A DNA stretch of 64,000 nucleotides from Tubulanus polymorphus (Eukaryota; Nemertea; Palaeonemertea; Tubulaniformes; Tubulanidae). The stretch is taken from NCBI RefSeq assembly GCF_964204645.1, contig NC_134029.1:23144450-23208449 (forward strand). The letters are read 5' to 3'. This document shows positions 32,911 to 46,262 of this stretch, piece after piece; positions within the stretch are counted from its first letter, which is position 1, and every line of letters starts with the position of its first letter. Made by a program: the position numbers and the translations under genes. The notes below the pieces were generated by a model that saw only the letters and a list, made by a program, of their open reading frames with translations, had not been told where the DNA came from and did no database searches.

Positions 32911-33090
32911 AGTCCAGTCTACATTGTTCCATTTCATTTCAGTCCAGTCTACATTGTTCCATTTCATTTCAGTCCAGTCTACATTGTTCCATTTCATTTC
33001 AGTCCAGTCTACATTGTTCCATTTCATTTCAGTCCAGTCTACATTGTTCCATTTCATTTCAGTCCAGTCTACATTGTTCCATTTCATTTC
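32911..33090 (+). repeat. 30-bp minisatellite, 6 identical copies
   Basis: Units start at 32911, 32941, 32971, 33001, 33031 and 33061 and read AGTCCAGTCTACATTGTTCC plus ATTTCATTTC. They appear identical, so the array is recent. Because 30 is a multiple of 3 it creates false repetitive ORFs on both strands. Confidence 0.95.
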
Positions 33091-33171
33091 AGAATGTACA
33101 ATTTAAATGCATCAAAAGTATTCATCCAGGTCTATTGAAAAGTTTAGAATGGATGAAATGGAATGCTATAA

Positions 33172-33300
33172 TTGTCTGTCAATCACAGTGCTGGGTCTAG
33201 CTGGACCAGTGAAAACAGTTGATTTAAAACATTGTGTGAACGCACAACATTGATTTGATTCATTCTAATTTGGTCCGTTTGGGTCGATTAGGAACACACA
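33172..33300. mobile_element. MITE family B copy
   Basis: Shares GGTCTAGCTGGACCAGTGA, ACATTGTGTGAACGCACAAC and ATTGATTTG words, in reverse orientation, with copies at 36.5, 51.9, 58.2 and 60.9 kb. Confidence 0.5.
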
Positions 33301-33579
33301 CTGCGAATTGCGAATTCGTTGCGAATGTGGCTTATGAAAATACCTGAAATATTCATGTTTTAAAAATGAAATATATCACTTTTCAACCACTCATTCATCC
33401 TGGGAGCTGTTTTTGATGACCCCCTTGAGAAGGTTTATGAAACGTTGGTTTTGAATGCCTCCTACTTAGCGAATTTATTACAAGTGGAGGTATTAATTAT
33501 CCTTCCAATTATCATGAGAGTTGTATAAGTCTTGCTAATTGGCTTTTGTGAATTCTATAAGTATTGGCCAGTTATAAAG

Positions 33580-33905
33580 GCAGGTGTCGGTCCATATGAT
33601 ACTTGCAACTGGTCGAAAATGGGTGGTTTTTGGCCCAGGCCAAATTTCGCCGGAAAAGCTGTTCACACGGGTGCCAAATGGGCCCGTGCCTTTTTGACCA
33701 GAGTCCAATTTGGCCCGTTAAATAGTTGAGCATGAATTGCAACTGGTTCTGGAAGTGACTCACTTCGCTTTGTTTGAGCATTGTTTAGTATCACAAGAGT
33801 GGTTTACATGCGAACTTTCTAATTAGGCACGGGCCAAATTTGACTAGGGCCTGATCCGTGCCGATATGGCCCTGGCCTAATTGTCTCCTTGTGATGGCGG
33901 CTATT
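33580..33905. mobile_element. MITE family A copy
   Basis: Contains GGCCCAGGCCAAATTTCGCC, GTTCACACGGGTGCCAAATG and CACTTCGCTTTGTTTGAGCA, matching the copy at 30.33 kb. The right end CTTGTGATGGCGGCTA is a slightly altered family terminus. Confidence 0.6.
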
Positions 33906-34266
33906 GTGTGACGGATATAGTGTTCTACCAATCGTGATTGTGCGACTCGTTTCAGTCACAAGAAAGAGTCAGTCAGAAAGTAGAACATGTACAACTCATT
34001 GCCACTTGTATCATTGGCAGTTGTAAGGCTGTCTAGTTGCAGACAGTTGCAGAGAATCAAGTTGCAACAAGTTTCTGGTTTCCACGATGGACTGAATTCT
34101 TGTTTGCAGTGTCAGTAATATTCCAACACGATGTCTTTATCTCAATGATGATGTCCGATGTTTCCTATTCAATTTTCCTTTCGTTTCGTGTGCATCTTCT
34201 TAAATGATTACCTTTCCTATTACATTCATTCTGTTGTGAAGCTATATTCAGTTTGATGCTTTGCGC

Positions 34267-34283
34267 CGGGGGGGGGGGGGGGA
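34267..34283 (+). repeat. Poly-G tract
   Basis: A run of about 17 G. Similar C or G runs occur at 9839-9848, 21171 and 63135-63151. Confidence 0.8.
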
Positions 34284-35516
34284 GTTGGCCTGTTGTGAAC
34301 CTGGTTTGATGTTTCAATGATCGACGAGATCGTTTTGCATCCCCCCACGTTTTGTTCGTGCGCACAAAGAAATTTACGCTGTCATTAACTGACGACAGCC
34401 CACGGCATTTTCATTAGTTCATTATGCTTGATATGCTTGCCGGATTTTCTGACTTTTTAGCAGTTATTGTTGCGACGCGCTCAGGATTGAAAGCGCCACA
34501 GAACTCCTAACTGGGCACTTGTGTCGTTGGTAGTTTTTAGTGTACATAAAGTCATGCCTGATTCTGAAAATCATTTTTTCTGCGCTTTTTCAAATTTCTG
34601 TAGTTAATTTTTTCATGAATTACTTTTCGATTTTATTTTCTAAAATGTCTTAACCGATGATGAATCGTAGTCAGTGAAATGAAATAGGAAGTTATTACGA
34701 AGATGAACTTTGATTGGCCACCAGCCGGGAAACTACGCGTGTGGTGCTAAATGCACACGCCGTATGGCATTCATCAAGGATGTACTGTTAAGAAGTGAAT
34801 ATCCATAGCCGGACTTAGCTTAAACCATTTCTGGTTGGATTACTTATTATTTCTGACGTGACTTTATGAAATCGCTCTCCACTTCAGACGACTTGTGTCG
34901 CAGACGTTTAAACATCATCTTCCGTTCGTGCTGGGTTAGATTTGGAAATATGGCATATATATCTTATTGGGGATACAACGAGCTTCAAGTCTGAGGCATC
35001 ACTTCGTCTTAATGTGTTGTTTGATGAACGACTTGACGAACAGATATGTTGGAAGGTGTTGAACGTATTTACTTTGGATTTTAATGGAAAGTTAGTCGAT
35101 CGTCGAGGAAGATATTCAAACCTGAAATCGATCGAAATCGTAAATATTTGAAGTGCCGAAAGAATTTCTGAAATATAGTGAAGAGTACGTTCATCTGTAA
35201 CGAGGATTCTTCAGATTTGAGTCGATGAGTGAAATTGATGGCATTGATAAGATGTGAATTCTCATGCATTCAACGATGATCAGCTACTTATACTATTATT
35301 ATGATAATGCAAGTATTCAGCATTTAAGTAACTGAAAAGAATCCATCCAACATGAATCGCATGAAATCATCAACTTCTGCGTGCAGGCTGGTTGTTTTAT
35401 CGTGAGACCTGTTGAACGTTTTATCGCCATTGATATATTTGCGCAGCACGTTTTAATAAGGAATTATTGAGAGAACGACTGCTGGCAAACACACGTTTCA
35501 AATCATTAGAACCAGG

Positions 35517-35593
35517 ATGCATTCGAAGTCGTCAAATAAATTCACATCACTGCATCGAGCTCTGTCCGAGACAGAAATGGTTCGTAAATTAAG
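35517..35593 (+). CDS. Alternative first exon C of the GRAM-domain gene
   Basis: ATG at 35517 opens 25 codons plus two bases to donor GTAGGT (35594). The product starts MHSKSSNKFTSLHRALSETE and ends MVRKLR after joining. It is basic and Ser-rich like exon A. Phase 2 fits the shared exon at 51757. A further ATG lies in frame near the end (EMVRK). The reading was found by donor and phase, so it is a model rather than proof. Confidence 0.45.
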
Positions 35594-36535
35594 GTAGGTC
35601 GCCTTGTTTTTTTTCATACGCTCTTCACATCATCGATTGCGGCGGTCTCATCAACTCATTAAATCGGTTTCAGTAGTTTTACCGACAACATGAGAATTCT
35701 ATATTTCGAATGAAATTAGAGATGCTTCCTTAGCTTCTATTTCTTCAAAGAAATTGGTCGAAGTCCGAGTTCGTCTTCCTGTACAAAAGTTTGATCTTAT
35801 CTTCCTCAATTAGACCTTTAAGTTTTATATCCGTAGTTAATCCTTATCGCAGTCTCCAGCTACGAATGAACGCAGCTTTAGCGACATCAACTCGAGCAAT
35901 AGCTGCTTCTAGATTCACAAACTACAAATTTTAAATCAGTAAATTGCTCACAGATATCACAACTGATAATTCCAGCTCATTCTTCAGTTATAGCACCCCG
36001 AGATTTCCGCTTCGCAAGCACAGGGTAACTACGTTAAAAATCCTTAAATCGACGATCAGGAACCAACGACGAGAACACGTTCTTAAAACTTCAAACCGTA
36101 AAGTTCACTTTCGTTTACTACAGATAAACAACATCGAAACGGAGTGATATTTCTGTTATTTCTGGTTTTTCATCGATCAACATTTTGTGAATATTAGACG
36201 TTGATTACATATATTGCGTAGAGTGATGTAATTTGAGATTCATGTAATATTGAACACGCACATACATACATACACACACGGTGGGAAGAAGGCAACAAGC
36301 TGCAGTTTGTGATAATTTGATTTCCAACGATGAAACATTATCTGCTTTCAATATCGAATATAAATCACAGCGCGCTTCGCATGATTTACAATAAATAACT
36401 CGGGTAAAATTCAGCGTTCGTAATAGATATGATTCATGTATCGGGTTTGAATGAAAAGCTATCTGTAATGTTAAAAAGACTGCGGAGCGTCTCTTTCATT
36501 TTTTATTCTTTATAAACAGCGCTGACACTATCGCT

Positions 36536-36795
36536 AGTTAGTCCGTTCTGATTTGACCCGCACTTTGAATGGACCAATTTAGAACGGACCAAATCAATGT
36601 TGCGCGTTCACACATTGTTTTTAGAATCAGCTGCTATCACTGGTCCAGCTAGATGCAATGCTGTGTTTGACAGGCAAAGTTTCTATTCACAGAGAATTGG
36701 TCTCTTTATTCGGTTTCGATTCTAAAATGGAATGGACCGATTTAGAACAGACCTTTTACTAGTATGAACGCTTGGTCCGATCTAAGTTTGAATTC
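36536..36795. mobile_element. MITE family B copy
   Basis: Carries GAACGGACCAAATCAATGTT, GCGTTCACACATTGTTTTTAG, CACTGGTCCAGCTAGATGCA and CAAAGTTTCTATTCACAGAG, the core of this family. Confidence 0.6.
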
Positions 36796-38356
36796 GGAAC
36801 TTTCTATAGATAACCTACTATGAAAACTGATATTTGAATATATTATATCAGAAATACCCAAAGGACGCTTTTATTTTCATTACATTGAAATTTGTATTTG
36901 AATAATTGCCTAAGGATGAACGATGAGGTGCAAATGATATGTTGGTTTCCAACTTCAATGGCGCGCCTCAACTTCAGATGAAATTGATGGTGAATGAACG
37001 ATAATAAGTGGTATTGTGGACTAAGTATAGTTTACACATCCATCGTAGGCGATCCGGAATATGGATCTTTCTTACGATTTGTGATGAAAATGTCACTTAT
37101 GCTATAAAATACCAAAAGTCGCCTTAAATACTCCATCAAAAGTCACTGCGTACATATGTAAAACACATTCTATCTATCATATTAGCGGTAATTCATGTCA
37201 GGAATAACTATATCCTTCACTAATTTACCGGGTGACTATAACGATCATGTTACCTCTAGTGACCTGTGAATATGTATTGAATGATTTGATAATTTGTATG
37301 TAAATATGAGAACTTGTTGTGTATAATATGATTCTATAGATTATTATATCAATGGTAGTTGAAGGTCTGGTCACTTTTAATTAATAAGTAGCACAGACTT
37401 CATCGATGATAGTTATATAAGGATGCTGAGTGAGAATTTTTCGGCTATTCTAATACCCCTTAAGCCCTCGATATGTTTTGGTATGATTCCGGACCTGGAT
37501 CCGGTTTGTTAAATTTTAACTTGTTGTTAACCGCTGATTTGGAAGCTGAATATGACTTCGGATTTCGAAGTTAATGAAATTTGAAAAACACATATTTGGC
37601 TCTTGAATCCGGTTCCACGAGTTAGAGTTAAAATCAGTTCATTTTCATTGAGTTAATGATGATGAAAATCAAAATCTTAGCTTAAAAGCGTGTAACTGGA
37701 TCTTGGTTAACTAACTCTTTGAATTGAGTTATTTGACTGAAGCGTCTGATGCTAACTCACGAGTTCAGCAGAGAACCGTCAAACTGCGTCGACTGCATTT
37801 CTACTCAACAAGTTGTTATTACCAAATTTTGCGCAGCGACTAAAACGAGACGTAGGGAAAATGATTATGGATAATGGATCGTAAAACTGCCGGATAATCT
37901 GTTTTACTGTTCGCCTCATCTAATTCTATATTGTAAATCCCGGGTGGTGATGGGAGCTATGAACATCGATTGACCGCAAGATTACTTCCCGAAATAAGCC
38001 ATTTGCGGCCATTACATAGTTCTGAAGAGAGGAAATTTCTATTCGACGTTATAACTGCGATATGCCGCCACAAAGTAAAACAAGAAAACCAACTTGAAAC
38101 TTTATATTATTGACGCCTTGAAAAACTTCACACAATATTCCAATCGATATCGCAATTCACTTTTTGAAATACATGAAAATGAATTGAATAGAAAATACAA
38201 GAGTCGTGAAATTTATTTCATTACTAAATAAACTGATGACGTAGTGGTTCTCCTAGAATAATGCTTTGTAGTTATCAAAATATATAGAAATATTTTTATA
38301 ACGGTTTTTATGGCGTCAAAGAAGCTAGAAAAGAATTCTGAATAGCCTCGATTAAG
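36796..38356. other. Non-coding intron sequence, no feature seen
   Basis: AT-rich sequence up to the satellite. No open frame with support and no clear repeat family is visible. Confidence 0.4.
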
Positions 38357-41300
38357 ATGAGGGAGGGGAGTGATGAATACAACCCTTTCCCATTGTGACG
38401 AGGGAGGGGAGTGATGAATACAACCCTTTCCCATTGTGACGAGGAAGGGGAGTGATGAATACAACCCTTTCCCATTGTGATGAGGAAGGGGAGAGATGAA
38501 TACAACCCTTTCCCATTGTGACGAGGAAGGGGAGTGATGAATACAACCCTTTCCCATTGTGATGAGGAAGGGGAGAGATGAATACAACCCTTTCCCATTG
38601 TGACGAGGAAGGGGAGAGATGAATACAACCCTTTCCCATTGTGATGAGGAAGGGGAGTGATGAATACAACCCTTTCCCATTGTGATGAGGAAGGGGAGTG
38701 ATGAATACAACCCTTTCCCATTGTGATGAGGAAGGGGAGTGATGAATACAACCCTTTCCCATTGTGATGAGGAAGGGGAGTGATGAATACAACCCTTTCC
38801 CATTGTGATGAGGAAGGGGAGTGATGAATACAACCCTTTCCCATTGTGATGAGGAAGGGGAGTGATGAATACAACCCTTTCCCATTGTGACGAGGAAGGG
38901 GAGTGATGAATACAACCCTTTCCCATTGTGATGAGGAAGGGGAGAGATGAATACAACCCTTTCCCATTGTGACGAGGAAGGGGAGTGATGAATACAACCC
39001 TTTCCCATTGTGACGAGGAAGGGGAGAGATGAATACAACCCTTTCCCATGGTGACGAGGAAGGGGAGTGATGAATACAACCCTTTCCCATTGTGACGAGG
39101 AAGGGGAGAGATGAATACAACCCTTTCCCATTGTGACGAGGAAGGGGAGTGATGAATACAACCCTTTCCCATTGTGACGAGGAAGGGGAGTGATGAATAC
39201 AACCCTTTCCCATTGTGACGAGGAAGGGGAGTGATGAATACAACCCTTTCCCATTGTGATGAGGAAGGGGAGAGATGAATACAACCCTTTCCCATTGTGA
39301 CGAGGAAGGGGAGTGATGAATACAACCCTTTCCCATTGTGATGAGGAAGGGGAGAGATGAATACAACCCTTTCCCATTGTGACGAGGAAGGGGAGTGATG
39401 AATACAACCCTTTCCCATTGTGATGAGGAAGGGGAGTGATGAATACAACCCTTTCCCATGGTGACGAGGAAGGGGAGTGATGAATACAACCCTTTCCCAT
39501 TGTGATGAGGAAGGGGAGAGATGAATACAACCCTTTCCCATTGTGACGAGGAAGGGGAGTGATGAATACAACCCTTTCCCATTGTGACGAGGAAGGGGAG
39601 AGATGAATACAACCCTTTCCCATGGTGACGAGGAAGGGGAGAGATGAATACAACCCTTTCCCATTGTGACGAGGAAGGGGAGTGATGAATACAACCCTTT
39701 CCCATGGTGACGAGGAAGGGGAGTGATGAATACAACCCTTTCCCATGGTGACGAGGAAGGGGAGAGATGAATACAACCCTTTCCCATTGTGACGAGGAAG
39801 GGGAGTGATGAATACAACCCTTTCCCATTGTGACGAGGAAGGGGAGAGATGAATACAACCCTTTCCCATGATGACGAGGAAGGGGAGAGATGAATACAAC
39901 CCTTTCCCATTGTGACGAGGAAGGGGAGAGATGAATACAACCCTTTCCCATGATGACGAGGAAGGGGAGAGATGAATACAACCCTTTCCCATGATGACGA
40001 GGAAGGGGAGAGATGAATACAACCCTTTCCCATGATGACGAGGAAGGGGAGAGATGAATACAACCCTTTCCCATGATGACGAGGAAGGGGAGAGATGAAT
40101 ACAACCCTTTCCCATGGTGACGAGGGAGGGGAGTGATGAATACAACCCTTTCCCATTGTGACGAGGAAGGGGAGAGATGAATACAACCCTTTCCCATGGT
40201 GACGAGGAAGGGGAGAGATGAATACAACCCTTTCCCATTGTGACGAGGAAGGGGAGAGATGAATACAACCCTTTCCCATTGTGACGAGGAAGGGGAGTGA
40301 TGAATACAACCCTTTCCCATTGTGACGAGGAAGGGGAGAGATGAATACAACCCTTTCCCATGGTGACGAGGAAGGGGAGAGATGAATACAACCCTTTCCC
40401 ATTGTGACGAGGAAGGGGAGAGATGAATACAACCCTTTCCCATGGTGACGAGGGAGGGGAGTGATGAATACAACCCTTTCCCATTGTGACGAGGAAGGGG
40501 AGAGATGAATACAACCCTTTCCCATTGTGACGAGGAAGGGGAGAGATGATTACAACCCTTTCCCATTGTGACGAGGAAGGGGAGAGATGAATACAACCCT
40601 TTCCCATTGTGACGAGGAAGGGGAGTGATGAATACAACCCTTTCCCATTGTGACGAGGAAGGGGAGAGATGAATACAACCCTTTCCCATGATGACGAGGG
40701 AGGGGAGTGATGAATACAACCCTTTCCCATTGTGACGAGGAAGGGGAGAGATGAATACAACCCTTTCCCATGATGACGAGGGAGGGGAGAGATGAATACA
40801 ACCCTTTCCCATGATGACGAGGGAGGGGAGAGATGATTACAACCCTTTCCCATGATGACGAGGAAGGGGAGAGATGAATACAACCCTTTCCCATTGTGAC
40901 GAGGGAGGGGAGAGATGATTACAACCCTTTCCCATTGTGACGAGGAAGGGGAGTGATGAATACAACCCTTTCCCATTGTGACGAGGAAGGGGAGAGATGA
41001 ATACAACCCTTTCCCATTGTGACGAGGGAGGGGAGTGATGAATACAACCCTTTCCCATTGTGATGAGGAAGGGGAGAGATGAATACAACCCTTTCCCATT
41101 GTGACGAGGAAGGGGAGTGATGAATACAACCCTTTCCCATTGTGACGAGGAAGGGGAGAGATGAATACAACCCTTTCCCATGATGACGAGGGAGGGGAGT
41201 GATGAATACAACCCTTTCCCATTGTGACGAGGAAGGGGAGAGATGAATACAACCCTTTCCCATGATGACGAGGGAGGGGAGAGATGAATACAACCCTTTC

Positions 41301-43926
41301 CCATGATGACGAGGGAGGGGAGAGATGATTACAACCCTTTCCCATGATGACGAGGAAGGGGAGAGATGAATACAACCCTTTCCCATTGTGACGAGGGAGG
41401 GGAGAGATGATTACAACCCTTTCCCATTGTGACGAGGAAGGGGAGTGATGAATACAACCCTTTCCCATTGTGACGAGGAAGGGGAGAGATGAATACAACC
41501 CTTTCCCATTGTGACGAGGGAGGGGAGTGATGAATACAACCCTTTCCCATTGTGACGAGGAAGGGGAGAGATGAATACAACCCTTTCCCATTGTGACGAG
41601 GAAGGGGAGAGATGAATACAACCCTTTCCCATGATGACGAGGGAGGGGAGAGATGAATACAACCCTTTCCCATGATGACGAGGGAGGGGAGAGATGATTA
41701 CAACCCTTTCCCATGATGACGAGGAAGGGGAGAGATGAATACAACCCTTTCCCATTGTGACGAGGGAGGGGAGAGATGATTACAACCCTTTCCCATTGTG
41801 ACGAGGAAGGGGAGTGATGAATACAACCCTTTCCCATTGTGACGAGGAAGGGGAGTGATGAATACAACCCTTTCCCATTGTGACGAGGAAGGGGAGAGAT
41901 GATTACAACCCTTTCCCATTGTGACGAGGAAGGGGAGAGATGAATACAACCCTTTCCCATTGTGACGAGGAAGGGGAGTGATGAATACAACCCTTTCCCA
42001 TGGTGACGAGGAAGGGGAGAGATGAATACAACCCTTTCCCATTGTGACGAGGAAGGGGAGAGATGAATACAACCCTTTCCCATGATGACGAGGGAGGGGA
42101 GAGATGAATACAACCCTTTCCCATTGTGACGAGGAAGGGGAGAGATGAATACAACCCTTTCCCATGATGACGAGGGAGGGGAGAGATGAATACAACCCTT
42201 TCCCATGGTGACGAGGAAGGGGAGAGATGAATACAACCCTTTCCCATTGTGACGAGGAAGGGGAGTGATGAATACAACCCTTTCCCATGATGACGAGGAA
42301 GGGGAGAGATGAATACAACCCTTTCCCATGGTGACGAGGAAGGGGAGAGATGAATACAACCCTTTCCCATGGTGACGAGGAAGGGGAGAGATGAATACAA
42401 CCCTTTCCCATGATGACGAGGAAGGGGAGAGATGAATACAACCCTTTCCCATGATGACGAGGAAGGGGAGAGATGAATACAACCCTTTCCCATGGTGACG
42501 AGGGAGGGGAGAGATGAATACAACCCTTTCCCATGATGACGAGGAAGGGGAGAGATGAATACAACCCTTTCCCATGGTGACGAGGGAGGGGAGTGATGAA
42601 TACAACCCTTTCCCATTGTGACGAGGGAGGGGAGTGATGAATACAACCCTTTCCCATTGTGACGAGGGAGGGGAGAGATGAATACAACCCTTTCCCATTG
42701 TGACGAGGAAGGGGAGAGATGAATACAACCCTTTCCCATGGTGACGAGGAAGGGGAGAGATGAATACAACCCTTTCCCATTGTGACGAGGGAGGGGAGAG
42801 ATGAATACAACCCTTTCCCATTGTGACGAGGAAGGGGAGAGATGATTACAACCCTTTCCCATGATGACGAGGAAGGGGAGAGATGAATACAACCCTTTCC
42901 CATTGTGACGAGGAAGGGGAGAGATGAATACAACCCTTTCCCATTGTGACGAGGAAGGGGAGAGATGAATACAACCCTTTCCCATTGTGACGAGGAAGGG
43001 GAGAGATGAATACAACCCTTTCCCATTGTGACGAGGAAGGGGAGTGATGAATACAACCCTTTCCCATTGTGACGAGGAAGGGGATTGATGAATACAACCC
43101 TTTCCCATGATGACGAGGAAGGGGAGAGATGAATACAACCCTTTCCCATGGTGACGAGGAAGGGGAGAGATGAATACAACCCTTTCCCATTGTGACGAGG
43201 AAGGGGAGAGATGAATACAACCCTTTCCCATGATGACGAGGAAGGGGAGTGATGAATACAACCCTTTCCCATTGTGACGAGGAAGGGGAGAGATGATTAC
43301 AACCCTTTCCCATTGTGACGAGGGAGGGGAGAGATGAATACAACCCTTTCCCATTGTGACGAGGAAGGGGAGTGATGAATACAACCCTTTCCCATGATGA
43401 CGAGGAAGGGGAGTGATGAATACAACCCTTTCCCATTGTGACGAGGAAGGGGAGAGATGATTACAACCCTTTCCCATTGTGACGAGGGAGGGGAGAGATG
43501 AATACAACCCTTTCCCATTGTGACGAGGGAGGGGAGTGATGATTACAACCCTTTCCCATTGTGACGAGGAAGGGGATTGATGAATACAACCCTTTCCCAT
43601 TGTGACGAGGAAGGGGAGAGATGAATACAACCCTTTCCCATGATGACGAGGAAGGGGAGAGATGATTACAACCCTTTCCCATGATGACGAGGAAGGGGAG
43701 AGATGAATACAACCCTTTCCCATGATGACGAGGAAGGGGAGAGATGAATACAACCCTTTCCCATTGTGACGAGGGAGGGGAGTGATGAATACAACCCTTT
43801 CCCATTGTGACGAGGAAGGGGAGAGATGAATACAACCCTTTCCCATGGTGACGAGGAAGGGGAGAGATGAATACAACCCTTTCCCATGGTGACGAGGAAG
43901 GGGAGTGATGAATACAACCCTTTCCT
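38357..43926. repeat. 41-bp satellite/minisatellite array, about 136 copies
   Basis: The unit is GAGGAAGGGGAGAGATGAAT followed by ACAACCCTTTCCCATTGTGAC. Variation is limited to a few positions: GAGGAA or GAGGGA, GAGAG, GAGTG or GATTG, GAATAC or GATTAC, CATTG, CATGG or CATGA, and GACG or GATG. Because 41 is not a multiple of 3 and the - strand unit lacks stops in any frame, all three - frames stay open, giving overlapping false ORFs (the longest is about 1,490 codons, 38352-42821). The repetitive MGKGCIHLSP-type translation has no independent support, so these are not called as genes. The array sits in an intron of the GRAM gene between alternative first exons C and D. Confidence 0.95.
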
Positions 43927-44339
43927 CATTATACATTCACAGACAAATTATCTGTAATAGGCGTGAATTATTGAGAGATTTGAAGCAGGTGCCGATGGTT
44001 CGCAGTTTAATTTGATTACGATTTGTCTCTAACGATGTCTGTCGTCATTATGATCATATTTCAGGGTGTTTGCTCTGAACTGTATACATAGAACCCTTCA
44101 CTGATTACCCGATTTAATAATGCATGCTCAGTCAGTTCACCGGTGGTGGTATCGGGTGATGCCTGAATCTATTATCGGAACCGATGACCTGATGATTATG
44201 AAGCTCGATGTAACCCTAGTTTCCGATCTAATCAGAAATGGATGCGATATCAAATGATTAGTGGTGAAAACCTTCGTCGTCTTAGTTTTAAGTAGGTGTT
44301 TTTTTACTAATTATTTTGACGACTCGTTGATTAGTTTCA

Positions 44340-44696
44340 TCAAGCGAGAGAGAGATGACGTTCTAAGCTCAGCCATCGATGCACGCGACGCGCGTGATGG
44401 CCATCTCTCCGTTAGCCGCTGCCGTGCTCGTTGTTACCATGGTAACGCGAGTGAACCCCGCTACTACAGAAGTTAGGGAACGCGGAGAGGAAACCGAGAT
44501 CGCAATATCGGGCGCGCGTGTATAACAGTAACGGTGTACCGATGGTGGAGACTGCCGTTGGGGAAGATGCAGCGTGCACGTACCGATCGAATGTAGCATC
44601 AGATTGCGCCATCGAAATCATCGATCAGTGAAAGATTGGAATTAATCGCGCGTGTTTCACGTATTGTAGATCAGTTTCTCTACGTTCAGATACAGG
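44340..44696 (+). promoter_or_regulatory. CpG-rich block with a possible non-coding first exon (donor at 44697)
   Basis: This block is much richer in CpG than its surroundings (GCACGCGACGCGCGTGATGG and similar) and ends at an excellent donor (ATACAG then GTAGGT at 44697). No ATG frame reaches the donor in phase 2; the longest local ATG frame (44379-44525) stops inside. It could be an untranslated first exon of the GRAM gene with its CpG-rich promoter. Translation would then start in a later exon, for example at MDSHKAKSKT in the exon at 60462. Confidence 0.3.
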
Positions 44697-44849
44697 TAGG
44701 TTTTAGTCTGACTCGATGACGTTTAATCGGGGCTTAACTCTTTAAAAAGTCAACTCGATGAGTTTCCGACAGTCTTTCAGCAAATACTCGAGAACAACAT
44801 CAAAAACGATTGTATTGATTTTTGCAATCGGATCTCGATATCTTCAGCA

Positions 44850-45090
44850 GGGGCCAGTTGCACAGTTGTGACTTAACTCCAAATAGGCTCTTAAATCCTA
44901 AGACTGGGAACCGTTGCTGAAAAGTAGATTGAAGATAACCAGCGGATAGATACCATAGTAACAATGAACTTTTGATTGTCACTTTGTCAACTATCGACTG
45001 GTTTACTCTAACCAACTTCTCAGCAACTGAAGTTTTTAGATCGGCCATAGAACTAAGATCGTTTTAGCCATGGGTGTGCAACTGGCTTTT
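44850..45090. mobile_element. Inverted-repeat element with GGCCAGTTGCACA / TGTGCAACTGGC ends
   Basis: Begins GGGGCCAGTTGCACAGTTGT and ends GGGTGTGCAACTGGCTT. It is about 230 bases and lacks a protein. The same terminus type is seen at 55.02-55.16 kb. Confidence 0.55.
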
Positions 45091-45887
45091 TAGTATTAAT
45101 TGTTCGCTTTTATTTTTATTTTTCATCTGGTCTTATGTCTTTTGTTTCCTCAATCTATTGTCTATTTGCACAAGCATGAAAACTAAAAAGATTAAAATAT
45201 TTCGGTGATTAACCTAATCCAACGACAAACGTTGTCATTTTTTGTTGTTGTAAAAAGGGATAGCGTAATGTTCGCTTTAAGCTGTGAACATTTAATGTAA
45301 TTGTTGTTGGATCGATTCTGTAGTAATTAAGATCAGGTTTAGTTGCGGTGTGGTTTCTTGATGAGGGATATGACAAGGTGATTGAACTTATTGAATTTTT
45401 CTAGATCGGGTTGAATGCATTCCCTCCATATGTACGTAAACTCATTATCGGTTATTCAATTTTAAAAGGTATTGTTGTAGGGAGGTAGTGCAGGTCTATG
45501 CTACTATGCTGCTTCTCTTGTGCCATATCGGTGATGATACCAAAAAAGAGAAAATGATCACATTCAAACTGTATTGAATAGAATTTTTGCTCGAATTTAT
45601 ATAGCACTTATAAAGTTTGAAATATCGTGCGATCAAGATTCCTCGATCGACAAATACTGCTAATAAAACTACTAATACTTATTGTAAGAAAAATGTTCTT
45701 TCCTGCCTGTTTTGTTTAATTGGGATAATTTTTCCAGCCAATTTATACATTAGAACTGGAGAGGGTATGATTATTGTTTTTACTGCGCAGCGCATTTCAA
45801 TATCCTCCCAGGCGTTAACGAGGGAAGTTATTGTGCAGATCAATTTTTTTCAAGTACCTTCGAAAATTATTTGCTTTGAGAAATCAT

Positions 45888-46262
45888 GAATACGACAGAA
45901 ATATCATCCTCTTGAATACAGCAGAAATATTATCCTCTTGAATACAGAAGAAATATCATCCTCTTGAATACAGTGGACATATGCTTGAATACGACAGAAA
46001 TATCATCCTTGTGAATACAGTGAAAATACCATGCTTGAATATAGCAGAAATATCATCCTCTTGAATACAGGAGAAATATCATTCTCTTAGATACAGTAGA
46101 AATATCATCCACTTGAATACAGTGGACATATGCTTGAATACGACAGAAATATCATCCTCGTGAATACAGTGAAAATACCATGCTTGAATATGGCAGAAAT
46201 ATCATCCTCTTGAATACAGGAGTAATATCATCCTCTTGAATACAGTAGAAATATCACGCTGA
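45888..46262 (+). repeat. Degenerate ~26-bp tandem repeat
   Basis: Repeats of TTGAATACAGNAGAAATATCATCCTC occur with shorter variants (GTGGACATATGC, GTGAAAATACCATGC). A longer block of several units (from GTGGACATATGCTTGAATAC) is itself repeated, at about 45974 and 46123. Confidence 0.85.

Noticed and set aside
32854-33106. Repetitive ORFs on both strands (MKWNNVDWTE and FHFISVQSTL repeats)
   Set aside because: A by-product of six identical 30-base units; 30 is a multiple of 3, so frames stay open by construction.
38357-43926. CRISPR-like array
   Set aside because: The units are contiguous with no unique spacers, and the context is an animal genome with introns.
38213-43936. Very long - strand ORFs (up to about 1,490 codons) in three overlapping frames
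   Set aside because: They follow exactly from a stop-free 41-base tandem repeat. All three frames are equally open, each shows the same peptide out of register, and there is no start context, splice signal or non-repeat domain. Called as satellite, not genes.
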